Source of the DNA: a virus
IMG/VR virus record: IMGVR_UViG_3300048768_000066
Location: 1 to 50,668 of that record
Length of the DNA stretch: 50,668 nucleotides
Reading direction: 5' to 3' (one strand)
Under the pieces are notes generated by a model that worked only from the letters and a program-made list of their open reading frames with translations, was not told the origin of the DNA and did no database searches. Shown here in pieces: positions 41,836 through 48,556 of the stretch. Position numbers and translations under genes: made by a program. The stretch's first letter is position 1; each line of letters starts with the position of its first letter.

Positions 41836-42162
41836 ATGCAACACATTGACCTTTTCAAGTTGATCTTCATGGCCGCCTATGCCGCCGGCGTGACAGCGGC
41901 TTCGTTTTACTTTTTCTTCCAAATCGTATTCGGAAAAATCCCGGACGATAACCAACAGTACGCCAACCTCATCCTCGGCTTCCTGATAGGTTAGGGGATA
42001 CCAACTTTTCTTGGATACTATTTCGGGATGAGTCAAAGTACAAAGGCCCGTGGCGCTATGGATACCATGCCTCCCAACGGCAGTCATACGCAGACGCTAA
42101 CCGAAACGACAACGCAGAGCAAGACGGATGAACCAGATGCGAAGGCAGAGATAAAAACATAG
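41836..42162 (+). pseudogene. Holin-like gene with in-frame amber codon
   Basis: Reading from ATG 41836 (GAGGG upstream) gives 52 codons, TAG at 41992-41994, then 55 more codons in the same frame to TAG 42160. The first span is FKLIFMAAYAAGVTAASFYF; the second is split by the stop (QYANLILGFLIG | GIPTFLGYYFGMSQSTKARG), and the combined sequence matches the NLILG-GYYFG-S pattern of a common two-span phage holin family. It may be a true nonsense mutation, a sequencing error, stop readthrough or suppression. Other genes here end in TAG, so TAG is not globally recoded. Confidence 0.65.
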
Positions 42163-42639
42163 TCACTCATCTTTGGCCGCCTTGAGGGCGTCTTTCACAG
42201 CAGAGGGAATACATAAAGTTTCTTTATCCCTCATGCGAAGGGACATTGACTTCTCTACTAACTCAGCTAATTTATCCGTTGGCAAAGCACCCCAAATCAC
42301 TAAGTATGATACGACATCCTCAGCAACCTTTAGTCTTTCCCTCAGCCGTCCATTCTCGGCGGTCAGGACATCGATCTGCTTGTCCTGTTCCATCACTGTC
42401 CCATTACAGGCATATAAACTCCTCTGCGTCGCTGCGTGGTTTGCAATTTCGAGAGATAAATCTCTCTGCGTAACCAGTTTTTTGCGTTCCGCTTCTCGTG
42501 CCATATCGCATTGTCGAGCAAGCATGGTGGCATTTGCGGATAAGTCGGCACTAAGCCGCTCAACCTCCTTATTCTTCGTTTTCACCTCCGCTTCGAGGGC
42601 GGCGATTTCCCCATTCAGTGTAATGATTAAGTCACTCAT
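42163..42639 (-). CDS. Coiled-coil protein with IAALEAEV repeat
   Basis: 158 aa from ATG 42639 (GAGG upstream); an extension to 42762 would overlap the zinc-ribbon gene. Starts MSDLIITLNGEIAALEAEVK, long coiled coil, helical C-terminus. Its stop abuts the stop of the convergent holin-like gene with no gap. Shares a DNA repeat with the next coiled-coil genes. Function unknown. Confidence 0.6.
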   Translation of the reverse strand: MSDLIITLNGEIAALEAEVKTKNKEVERLSADLSANATMLARQCDMAREAERKKLVTQRDLSLEIANHAATQRSLYACNGTVMEQDKQIDVLTAENGRLRERLKVAEDVVSYLVIWGALPTDKLAELVEKSMSLRMRDKETLCIPSAVKDALKAAKDE

Positions 42640-42787
42640 CTTGTCCGTCCTCTTCTTCCCGTGGATCTTCCGGTATCTGGCAGTTCGTCCCGCCGCAATT
42701 CGGGCAGTAGGTATAAGGCGAAATACCCGTAAGATTTTTCCAATAGATTCCGTATCGCCCACAGATACTACAAATCATCGTACTCAT
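42632..42787 (-). CDS. Small zinc-ribbon protein
   Basis: 51 aa from ATG 42787 with AAGGAGGGG upstream. CSICG (residues 6-10) and CPNCGG (28-33), plus C36, with YWKNLTGISPYTY between, form a zinc ribbon. C-terminus acidic. Stop overlaps the start of the coiled-coil gene at 42639. Confidence 0.65.
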   Translation of the reverse strand: MSTMICSICGRYGIYWKNLTGISPYTYCPNCGGTNCQIPEDPREEEDGQDE

Positions 42788-42987
42788 CTTCCCCTCCTTG
42801 CCCTATCGAGTTCTCGTTCAAGGGCGGCGATCTGCTCATCCTTCTCCTTCACCTCCGCTTCGAGGGAGTCGATGTGCTCTCCTCTTCCTTCCCATTGTCG
42901 TTTATAGTGTTCAACATCTTCCTTTAATTGGAAACATTCAATGCTATCTTCTTGTTTCAGGGCCGCCGCCTCAAGGGTGGCGATCAT
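42784..42987 (-). CDS. Coiled-coil protein with SLEAEVKEKDEQIAALE repeat
   Basis: 67 aa from ATG 42987 (TTAGGG upstream). A GTG at 43017 overlapping the upstream stop would give 77 aa; the longer in-frame extension overlaps the previous gene and looks spurious. Coiled coil with two repeat units (TLEAAALKQED, SLEAEVKEKDEQIAALEREL). ATGA overlap with the zinc-ribbon gene. Confidence 0.5.
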   Translation of the reverse strand: MIATLEAAALKQEDSIECFQLKEDVEHYKRQWEGRGEHIDSLEAEVKEKDEQIAALERELDRARRGR

Positions 42988-43010
42988 TTTCCCTAATCTG
43001 TCCACTTCCT

Positions 43011-43544
43011 TCAGCACCAGTCGGTAGTCGGAGATGAATTTGTGATTACTTTCTTGACAATGCTCAGCAACAATTTGGTCATGGCGGCGATCTGCTCCTC
43101 TTTGGCACCTATTGCCAAAAAAATTGCATTGATTATGTCGGGTCCGGCAATATCTTTTGGCACCCAAAATCCTCTTTTTTGTAGCCCTTCCCTAATTTCT
43201 TGTGCCAAAGATATCCTATCTTCCGAATATATGGTCTTCCTTTCCCTCACCTCCGCTTCGAGGGCGGAAATCTGCTTGATATAGCCATCTGCTATCTTTG
43301 CCCATGTTGCAATATCACACTCTCTGGATTTCACCGCCGCTTCGAGGGCGGCGATCCTGTTTTCGTACTGTTCTTCGATGCTATCCATCGTACTCATCTT
43401 CTCCTCCTTCCCTGGCCATGTCTCCAGTGCAATCGGTAACGATTTCTCCGCCAGCAAGTTATTTTCAGAAGCCATCGCCTCATAACCCTTTGCCAAAAAT
43501 ATTGGTTGCCAGCGGATTTCACCTGCCGTATCTGTTTTGTACAT
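43011..43544 (-). CDS. Coiled-coil protein, possibly two fused units
   Basis: 177 aa from ATG 43544 (AAGGAGGAGAAG upstream). An internal ATG at 43397 has its own identical AAGGAGGAGAAG site and begins MSTMDS, like the zinc-ribbon protein start MSTMIC at 42787. The gene thus looks like a fusion of two cassettes, and may give two products. Coiled-coil units NRIAALEAAVKSRE and ISALEAEVRERK follow; the C-terminus is AAMTKLLLSIVKKVITNSSP. Confidence 0.55.
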   Translation of the reverse strand: MYKTDTAGEIRWQPIFLAKGYEAMASENNLLAEKSLPIALETWPGKEEKMSTMDSIEEQYENRIAALEAAVKSRECDIATWAKIADGYIKQISALEAEVRERKTIYSEDRISLAQEIREGLQKRGFWVPKDIAGPDIINAIFLAIGAKEEQIAAMTKLLLSIVKKVITNSSPTTDWC

Positions 43545-43564
43545 CTTCTCCTCCTTCATAAGTC

Positions 43565-43738
43565 GGTTGTCATGATCGGATTCCCCACCCGACACCTGTC
43601 CTGTTGCCTGTCAGACCAACAGGCGCTTAATGGCCCTCTCGATTCCCCGTCCCGAACCTCTGCCGGTCGCAGCCATTCTCCATGCAATTTCACAGGCGCA
43701 TGAACTCTTACCCGACGCTGACACGCCGCATGACAACC
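43565..43738. repeat. 10-bp inverted repeat enclosing a 174-bp gene-free segment
   Basis: GGTTGTCATG (43565-43574) and CATGACAACC (43729-43738) are perfect inverse complements. The right arm ends exactly where the HNH-AP2 gene stops. Inside is CCTGTTG/CAACAGG (43608-43631). No gene is supported here; only frames of about 45 codons without ribosome sites exist. It may be a structured leader or the edge of an insertion. Confidence 0.45.
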
Positions 43739-44263
43739 TTAGATTAAGTTTACCTTGGCTCCTTCCCCGAAATATTTGATAGCTGCATTATTATAAGCCA
43801 TTGCCGCATCTTTGGGATTATCGAAATATCCAAGATGAAATCGCTTTCGTTTGACACCTATTTTACTTGTAAATTTTTGCTCTTTAATATTCCAACTTAC
43901 TCCTTGATATTTTGAACGTATCATGTTTTGGGTATTTTGTGATTGTGTGCAATTCCTCAGATTTACCTTTTGGTTATTTAGGCCATTATGGTCAAGATGA
44001 TCGACCACGAATCCGACAGGTGTTTTCATAATTATTCTGTGCATAAAAATTACCTTTTTGTTTTCGACCCTGACCGCATATTTGTATTTTTCCCGACCAG
44101 CAAGACACCATTTCCATTGGGATAATAAATTGTAATCATCAGCATCTACTATCGCTACCTTTCCTTGCGATAGGGATATTTCTCTGAATCCTGTCCCGAT
44201 TCCAGTAGGGGCTATGGCATTTTGGACATACATTGATTTTTGGCTTCCGGGGAGACCATTCAT
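43739..44263 (-). CDS. HNH-AP2 homing endonuclease, N-terminus out of frame
   Basis: 174 aa if started at ATG 44263 (GGAGGTG upstream). HNH domain: FMHRIIMKTPVGFVVDHLDH...NLRNCTQSQN. AP2 domain: YQGVSWNIKEQKFTSKIGVK...FHLGYFDNPKDAAMAYNNAA. The family core begins at REISLSQGKVAIVDADDY; the ~27 residues before it are translated from the zinc-ribbon coding sequence in another frame. Related proteins often carry a zinc ribbon fused directly ahead of this core, so a frameshift is suspected. Likely a homing enzyme cutting cognate sites. Confidence 0.75.
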   Translation of the reverse strand: MNGLPGSQKSMYVQNAIAPTGIGTGFREISLSQGKVAIVDADDYNLLSQWKWCLAGREKYKYAVRVENKKVIFMHRIIMKTPVGFVVDHLDHNGLNNQKVNLRNCTQSQNTQNMIRSKYQGVSWNIKEQKFTSKIGVKRKRFHLGYFDNPKDAAMAYNNAAIKYFGEGAKVNLI

Positions 44264-44306
44264 GTTGACACCTCCGACAAGTTAATTTTAGTATCTTGAT
44301 TTTCAT
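44139..44306 (-). CDS. Zinc-ribbon protein/domain upstream of HNH-AP2
   Basis: 55 aa from ATG 44306 (AAGGAGAG upstream). LTCRRCQHEWSPRKPKINVC then PKCHSPYWNRDRI is a well-conserved zinc ribbon (C10, C13, C27, C30). After residue 39 the frame becomes uninformative and stops, while the HNH core continues in another frame at the same DNA. Either an independent small protein overlapping HNH, or the first half of a frameshifted fusion. Confidence 0.7.
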   Translation of the reverse strand: MKIKILKLTCRRCQHEWSPRKPKINVCPKCHSPYWNRDRIQRNIPIARKGSDSRC

Positions 44307-44409
44307 GATCTCTCCTTATCATAGTCATATTACTATTGTCAAGTTTTATTTTAAGATCGGGCGGCGCAGGATCACAGTGATTATGAGCCAGAGCCCTGCA
44401 CAGGTCAGA

Positions 44410-44565
44410 TCACTCGTTACCGCCCTTTGCTTTCTTCTCCCATACCGGGCAATCCTTAAAATCCTTGCACTTTTTGCAAAACGAGGCGAAAACCATATCC
44501 CCCTTGTGCGTGAAATGAGGGCATTTGACCAGTGGGCCTCTATGCTTCAGGATTTTATTTCCCAC
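44410..44565 (-). CDS. Small Cys-cluster protein
   Basis: 51 aa from GTG 44565, overlapping the previous gene. VKCPHFTHKGDMVFASFCKK then CKDFKDCPVWEKK gives C15, C30, C33, C39 plus His, consistent with a zinc site. No clear ribosome site, so coupled translation is likely. Typical of small uncharacterised phage zinc proteins. Confidence 0.55.
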   Translation of the reverse strand: MGNKILKHRGPLVKCPHFTHKGDMVFASFCKKCKDFKDCPVWEKKAKGGNE

Positions 44566-44717
44566 CCGCGTATCCATACCAAACAGTCATCCTCATGCTC
44601 GTCTGGAGCTATCTGCCATTTTGCCGGTTCAAACCAATCGTTGAAATTATCCATTACGTCTTTTTCCGTAAGTCCGTCGCCCTCGATTTCAATATCAAAT
44701 TCAACAAGTAGTTTCAT
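44547..44717 (-). CDS. Hypothetical small acidic protein
   Basis: 56 aa from ATG 44717 (GAGGAA upstream). MKLLVEFDIEIEGDGLTEKD, then WFEPAKWQIAPDEHEDD, ending in a Trp-rich strand. Looks like a small alpha/beta fold. Directly downstream of the AAA ATPase; unknown role. Confidence 0.55.
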   Translation of the reverse strand: MKLLVEFDIEIEGDGLTEKDVMDNFNDWFEPAKWQIAPDEHEDDCLVWIRGWEIKS

Positions 44718-44725
44718 TTATTCCT

Positions 44726-45907
44726 CTATGCTTCTGGATTGCTTTCATGCGCCTCTGATTTTCCTATATTCAACGGAACGTCCTCATCCGGCGGTTCAAG
44801 GATGATCCCCGCCGCTACGTTGTCAATCGTATTTTCCGGCACGCCCAACAATGTCTTCACCCGACGCAATCCCTGTTCGAGTACGCCAAAAGACATCCCT
44901 TCGATCTTTGTTGACGATGATGTTCCAAACACCTTCTCCATGACCTTGATTCGGGCCTGCTTCTCTTTTGCAGAGGATGATGGGTACACCTTATCCACTT
45001 CCGCTTTAAGTTCCTCCAGCGCAATCGTGGCGCGTTTTTTGGCTATAACCCAATCGGGTCGTCCCTCGCTGTCGAAAAGTCCCTGGCTGTCCCCCGACTC
45101 AAGAGGTTTATGCTCCCCGCCGATGTTGATGGATTCCCAATGGGGGGCGAAGTCGGCATAGGACGGGTTATAGAAAACCTTACCATCCATGATGTCGGAA
45201 CGGTCCTTCAGGACGGTCGCCATACGGACAAATTCACGTTCAGCCATCATCTGCTTTGCGGCCTTCATCTTCGCGTCTTTTGTTTTAGCTTCCCGGTAAC
45301 TTTCGTTTGCCTCCGGGTTTTTGATCCGTTCCATCTCTATCAGAAGGGAAGGTTCAAATCCAAACTCCCCTTCTGCTTTCATTTTGGTTCCGGTCTTGTA
45401 AAGTTCCATCTTGCCGTCGTCGCCTTCAAAATAATCATACTCAAAACCGGCACGACCACAGACTATGATGTGCAGGGCCGACGTAACGAAAGGTGTAGCA
45501 AAATCACCGCTCCACATTGGTTTGAGTATTCCCCAGTCCTGAAAGGACAGGCGGTTTACATTCTTTTTCTTCCGGTAGGATTCCACGATATCAACCCAAA
45601 AATGGGAAACGCTGTCGATTATAAGGATGTCAAAGATTCCCGGTCCTTCCCGTAACCCTTCGGCTAAGTCACGAAAAGCCCTCGTTTTAGATACCATCAT
45701 TTCGATGCCATGTTTTTGGAATATTGGCAGAACAAAGTCCGACCCCGTTTCCGTGTCGATGAAGCCAATAGGTTTTATGGATTTTATTGCCTTATGCAAT
45801 CCGACCGCTATTTCCGTCGCTGTCCTCGTCTTTCCCGATCCAGCGAATCCGAGAATCCCCACCTTGGCAAAGGCCATCGTGTTGCTTGCCTTTTTGAATA
45901 TACTCAT
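44726..45907 (-). CDS. RecA/AAA-type ATPase
   Basis: 393 aa from ATG 45907 (GGAGG upstream). Walker A GFAGSGKT (residues 20-27), sensor-like FIDTETGSDF, Walker B FDILIIDS (D98). Resembles the phage AAA_24/RecA-like nucleotide-binding proteins found in recombination cassettes. The C-terminal third is a helical region with an LGVPENTIDN motif. Probably a recombination or DNA-repair ATPase acting with the RuvC-like nuclease; no separate annealing protein is seen. Confidence 0.75.
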   Translation of the reverse strand: MSIFKKASNTMAFAKVGILGFAGSGKTRTATEIAVGLHKAIKSIKPIGFIDTETGSDFVLPIFQKHGIEMMVSKTRAFRDLAEGLREGPGIFDILIIDSVSHFWVDIVESYRKKKNVNRLSFQDWGILKPMWSGDFATPFVTSALHIIVCGRAGFEYDYFEGDDGKMELYKTGTKMKAEGEFGFEPSLLIEMERIKNPEANESYREAKTKDAKMKAAKQMMAEREFVRMATVLKDRSDIMDGKVFYNPSYADFAPHWESINIGGEHKPLESGDSQGLFDSEGRPDWVIAKKRATIALEELKAEVDKVYPSSSAKEKQARIKVMEKVFGTSSSTKIEGMSFGVLEQGLRRVKTLLGVPENTIDNVAAGIILEPPDEDVPLNIGKSEAHESNPEA

Positions 45908-46086
45908 ACTTCCATTGCCTCCTCTAGTCTGAGATAATCCGGGTGTGTAGCCCCTTTGAGAAAGTTCTGCCATGCCTCTTCTTTCGTCTCGCCCTCCACT
46001 CTCGTTCCCTCAAGGGGGATGTGCAGATACGGTGTATGATAATCATAAGGGGCGATATATCTGAACCTCAATAGCCATAAACTCAT
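45904..46086 (-). CDS. Hypothetical small protein
   Basis: 60 aa, ATGA overlap with the ATPase gene. Aromatic N-terminus (MSLWLLRFRYIAPYDYHTPY) and GETKEEAWQNFLKGATHP. Co-transcribed with the ATPase; unknown. Confidence 0.55.
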   Translation of the reverse strand: MSLWLLRFRYIAPYDYHTPYLHIPLEGTRVEGETKEEAWQNFLKGATHPDYLRLEEAMEV

Positions 46087-46280
46087 GCCGCCGCCTCCTT
46101 AATTTTCTCAGCCACTTCGTAAATCCTCACGGTAATGTTACCGAGTACGATCTCCCTTGCCGCCACGCGGTTAGTCATGTCCGCTTCAACTGGTGTGAAA
46201 ACCGCAGGGTCAAAGACGCTCATGACTTCGATCAACAATGGATCGTTTTCATGAATCGTGATGTTGATGTTGTCCCTCAT
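46083..46280 (-). CDS. Hypothetical small protein
   Basis: 65 aa from ATG 46280 (GGGAAAAG upstream). MRDNINITIHENDPLLIEVM and a C-terminal amphipathic helix. Its 5' end overlaps the 47-aa gene at 46249-46392. No family recognised. Confidence 0.5.
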   Translation of the reverse strand: MRDNINITIHENDPLLIEVMSVFDPAVFTPVEADMTNRVAAREIVLGNITVRIYEVAEKIKEAAA

Positions 46281-46392
46281 CTCTCTTTTCCCTCTCTTTC
46301 TTTGTTGCCTCGGCCCATTTGTAGCCTTCTGGGTCGAGGACTGCGACAATCCCCTTGATATCTTCGATCAGCTTGTCAATCTCTTCGCTCAC
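46249..46392 (-). CDS. Small charged protein
   Basis: 47 aa from GTG 46392 in a GTGA overlap with the upstream gene. Helical IDKLIEDIKGIVAVLDPEGY then KWAEATKKEREKRDEGQHQH. Overlaps the next gene by 32 bases. Probably coupled translation; function unknown. Confidence 0.5.
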   Translation of the reverse strand: MSEEIDKLIEDIKGIVAVLDPEGYKWAEATKKEREKRDEGQHQHHDS

Positions 46393-46604
46393 GGTGCTAC
46401 CTTTGCAGTACATATCCAGGTCCGGGGATCGGCAAATTCACCCTGCCATTCTAAGGGGTAGTGAGGATCGTCTTTTTCATACTTAAATGACGCTGCAATC
46501 AAGGGGCAGAAGAGGTCCTTTTGTGGATCATCCTTCACGCATTGGAAGCAATTTCGTTCCATGAATATATCCCCTTCGGCACCGTTGGATGGTCTGAATT
46601 TCAT
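46389..46604 (-). CDS. Small Cys-containing protein
   Basis: 71 aa from ATG 46604 (GGAGG upstream). MKFRPSNGAEGDIFMERNCF, QC..., FCPLIAASFKYEKDDPHYPL. The CxxC plus downstream Cys pattern resembles a common small phage protein with likely metal binding. Unknown role. Confidence 0.6.
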   Translation of the reverse strand: MKFRPSNGAEGDIFMERNCFQCVKDDPQKDLFCPLIAASFKYEKDDPHYPLEWQGEFADPRTWICTAKVAP

Positions 46605-46630
46605 GCATCCACCTCCTTTCCTATCCTCTG

Positions 46631-46885
46631 TCATAAATCGAAAAATTCTCTGTAGTTTTCCAGGATGGCAAGATCGTACTGATCTACTTTTGCCGCTATA
46701 AGATCATCCCATTTTAATCCAGATTCACTTATTAGTAATTCTGGCCCGTCAGATCCCAGAAGAAAGAGCGTTGCGATACAATAAGCAATCCCTTGAGTAA
46801 ATTCGTCTCCTTTATTCTTACGACTCGGACCCTTTTGCAGGTTCTGATAACATCTCCAGAGCTCATCTTTTGACATGACGTTCAT
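46631..46885 (-). CDS. Hypothetical helical protein
   Basis: 84 aa from ATG 46885 (GGAGGGG upstream), preferred over the longer frame that overlaps the neighbour. Helical, acidic C-terminus (DQYDLAILENYREFFDL). No family recognised. Confidence 0.55.
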   Translation of the reverse strand: MNVMSKDELWRCYQNLQKGPSRKNKGDEFTQGIAYCIATLFLLGSDGPELLISESGLKWDDLIAAKVDQYDLAILENYREFFDL

Positions 46886-46887
46886 GA

Positions 46888-47118
46888 TTATTTCCCCTCC
46901 TCGTATGGAACTTCTTTCAGCGGCTTCCCGCAGTAGCAGCAGAATTTCATTCCATTTTCTGTGGGTCCGCTGTCGGTGAAAACGAAGGCATTGTCGCAGG
47001 ATGTAAACCATGTTCCCTCGTCATCCTCTTTCCATTCACAAGGGATCATGGGGGCTTTCTCCTTGCCGAGTTCCCGCCATAGCCGGTCCTGATTTTTCGG
47101 ACTCCGTCGCGTTCTCAT
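46888..47118 (-). CDS. Small zinc-binding protein with FCCYCGKPL
   Basis: 76 aa from ATG 47118, overlapping the stop of the gene before (ATGA). CEWKEDDEGTWFTSCDNAFV and FCCYCGKPLKEV form a C..C..CxxC zinc site of a type very common in small phage proteins. Unknown role. Confidence 0.65.
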   Translation of the reverse strand: MRTRRSPKNQDRLWRELGKEKAPMIPCEWKEDDEGTWFTSCDNAFVFTDSGPTENGMKFCCYCGKPLKEVPYEEGK

Positions 47119-47219
47119 TTTATTTCTCTCCCATACATGCAATTCAACAGGCGGTTTTCCTCATATCGCCTCCAGATGTCAGGAGCATTTTCCTTCATTA
47201 TTTCCAACGGATTCTTCAT
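47115..47219 (-). CDS. 34-aa paralogue of the 5155 gene
   Basis: MKNPLEIMKENAPDIWRRYE then ENRLLNCMYGREIK. Matches the C-terminal half of the 61-aa protein at 4970-5155 with few changes. Ribosome site GAGG upstream. A short conserved unit kept at two distant loci implies function or a cassette duplication. Confidence 0.6.
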   Translation of the reverse strand: MKNPLEIMKENAPDIWRRYEENRLLNCMYGREIK

Positions 47220-47225
47220 ATTTCC

Positions 47226-47366
47226 TCACCGCCTTCTTGATTTCTTTTGCCGTCTGTCCTTCCAATGCTTCCGCCTGTCGGTATGCGCGTCACTATGGAA
47301 AATGAGCCACAAGGCGATTGAAATTCCAATCGAAGCCATTAAGTAGTAATACCATTCAGGAAACAT
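47226..47366 (-). CDS. 46-aa membrane protein
   Basis: ATG 47366 with GAGGAGGGGG upstream. One span (YYYLMASIGISIALWLIFH) followed by a strongly basic tail (DRRKHWKDRRQKKSRRR). Inner-membrane, C-in topology. Unknown; possibly a membrane-associated accessory factor. Confidence 0.55.
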   Translation of the reverse strand: MFPEWYYYLMASIGISIALWLIFHSDAHTDRRKHWKDRRQKKSRRR

Positions 47367-47369
47367 TTT

Positions 47370-47531
47370 TCACCCCCTCCTCACCGTCCTGCCGATCATC
47401 CCCGTGTTGCCAAAACAGTCCCTGATCCACTGGCACAACAGGCCGAGCCCGTGGAGGAGCAGGATACCGCCGCCGATGCCGATCAGGATCACTCCGCAAA
47501 CTAAGATTGCTTCGCTGAATTCTGGATTCAT
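47370..47531 (-). CDS. 53-aa membrane protein
   Basis: ATG 47531. One long span (AILVCGVILIGIGGGILLLH) then a basic C-terminus (GMIGRTVRRG). Overlaps the preceding gene by four bases. Adjacent to another single-span gene; the pair might act together. Confidence 0.55.
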   Translation of the reverse strand: MNPEFSEAILVCGVILIGIGGGILLLHGLGLLCQWIRDCFGNTGMIGRTVRRG

Positions 47532-47737
47532 AGCCCTCTCTCCTTTGCCAGTTGCGTCATTTTAGAGTGAAAAGCGCGACTCCATTTTGCAAACCACGCC
47601 GCCCTTGCCGCCTCGTGGCCGCCGGGGAAGCGCACTCTATGCGCCTTGTTGGCGTATCGTTCCGCCTCCGGGATCAGGAGATTCCTGGCCCTGCTGTATG
47701 CAATATCCCGGTCATCGCATTTTTGAAAATTCCTCAT
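47528..47737 (-). CDS. Hypothetical small basic protein
   Basis: 69 aa from ATG 47737 (GGAGG upstream). Arg/Ala-rich helix (AYSRARNLLIPEAERYANKA) and GGHEAARAAWFAKWSRAFHS. No family recognised. Overlaps both neighbours by four bases. Confidence 0.55.
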   Translation of the reverse strand: MRNFQKCDDRDIAYSRARNLLIPEAERYANKAHRVRFPGGHEAARAAWFAKWSRAFHSKMTQLAKERGL

Positions 47738-48141
47738 TTTGCCTCCACCAGTTCCAAGTTCTCGTAGATATTGCCGATGACCTCCATGTTCCAATTCCCC
47801 GCTTTTCCTGTGCAGACATTTTCACCGAGAATCATGTTATAGAATCCGCACCGGAACGCCCCATCCTTAAAATAGACGGTGTTGGGAGCAGAATCTACCG
47901 GCTCGTCCGTTTCGTATTGGCTTTGAACACGGACAATATCCCCCTCGTAAATCTCCTTTCCGTTCTTGTCCAAAAGGCCGGTGAACTGCATGAGAACCGC
48001 ATCATCCCAATCTATCCATCTGAACCCATCATCATTAACTTGCACCCCCGCCCTTTTCCCCCATTCAGTAAAGACAATCTGTGTAACAGATAAGATTTTC
48101 TTTTGTATTTTATCCCACGCCTTGAACTTAATTTCCCTCAT
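47734..48141 (-). CDS. YopX family protein
   Basis: 135 aa. MREIKFKAWDKIQKKIL..., LMQFTGLLDKNGKEIYEGDI and EVIGNIYENLEL are the hallmark blocks of the YopX family, common in phages and of unknown function. First gene of the leftward operon 48141-42163; AAAGGAGG upstream, with a hairpin in its leader. Confidence 0.85.
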   Translation of the reverse strand: MREIKFKAWDKIQKKILSVTQIVFTEWGKRAGVQVNDDGFRWIDWDDAVLMQFTGLLDKNGKEIYEGDIVRVQSQYETDEPVDSAPNTVYFKDGAFRCGFYNMILGENVCTGKAGNWNMEVIGNIYENLELVEAK

Positions 48142-48556
48142 CCCAGCCTCCTTTAAGTGGGGAAGGCGGCTACTACTCCGCCCTCCCCGTTCACAGGTAC
48201 TTCCGCTTCAACCTCAAAGAACAAAGATTCGACGCGAGCCCTCCTCTCCTAATCTGGGCGACCGCTGGTGATGCTCTAAACATCTGCTTGTCCTGACTTG
48301 CTCCAGGCAACGAATCGCCCATTTTCCGTTTTATCCTGCAATCAGTGTGCCAGGTTGAGTGATTTGTTGGCAATCAATATAATCAAATGCTTATGAATTT
48401 TTCGTGTTGCAAGCCGATCACTATGTGGGGAATTATTACCCGTTTTCTGGGGAAAAATACCACACTTTATGCCACAATACCATAGACCATAAAACATGCG
48501 TTTCAATGATATTCGCCGTTTGCGCAATGGCATAGTTATTGCTTAAGTTATGGGTC
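48142..48556. promoter_or_regulatory. Divergent intergenic region with leader hairpin
   Basis: 415 bp without a supported gene between divergent operons. GGGGAAGGCGG (48159-48169) and CCGCCCTCCCC (48178-48188) pair fully on the minus strand (one G-U), forming a hairpin just before the yopX-like ribosome site. A weak rightward promoter candidate (TTGCGC, 17 bp, TTAAGT) lies near 48515-48543. I see no confident leftward promoter. AT-rich repeats (ATGGT/GTGG) near 48470 are unexplained. Confidence 0.4.

Larger units (their letters stand above)
42583..43350 (-). repeat. Dispersed ~25-bp repeat encoding IAALEAEVK
   Basis: Related copies of CCGCTTCGAGGGCGGCGAT lie near 42588, 42825, 42851, 42965, 43251 and 43335, inside three minus-strand coiled-coil genes and in the same coding register (I-A-A-L-E-A-E-V). 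Likely made by recombination between coiled-coil genes. Copies differ at several positions. Confidence 0.6.

Noticed and set aside
43629-43785. 49-codon plus-strand frame with protein-like composition beside the HNH gene
   Set aside because: No ribosome site, antisense to the HNH gene end and to the inverted-repeat segment; could not be supported.
44318-44342. Leftward promoter TTGACA...TATGAT before the zinc-ribbon gene
   Set aside because: The spacer is only 13 bp, too short for a sigma70 promoter.
44296-44805. 169-codon plus-strand frame opposite the zinc-ribbon and Cys-cluster genes
   Set aside because: Minus-strand genes here have conserved zinc motifs and ribosome sites; the plus frame has neither and is a mirror of them.
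48191-48533. Two minus-strand frames of about 60 codons in the divergent region
   Set aside because: No ribosome sites, atypical composition and no recognisable domain; treated as non-coding.
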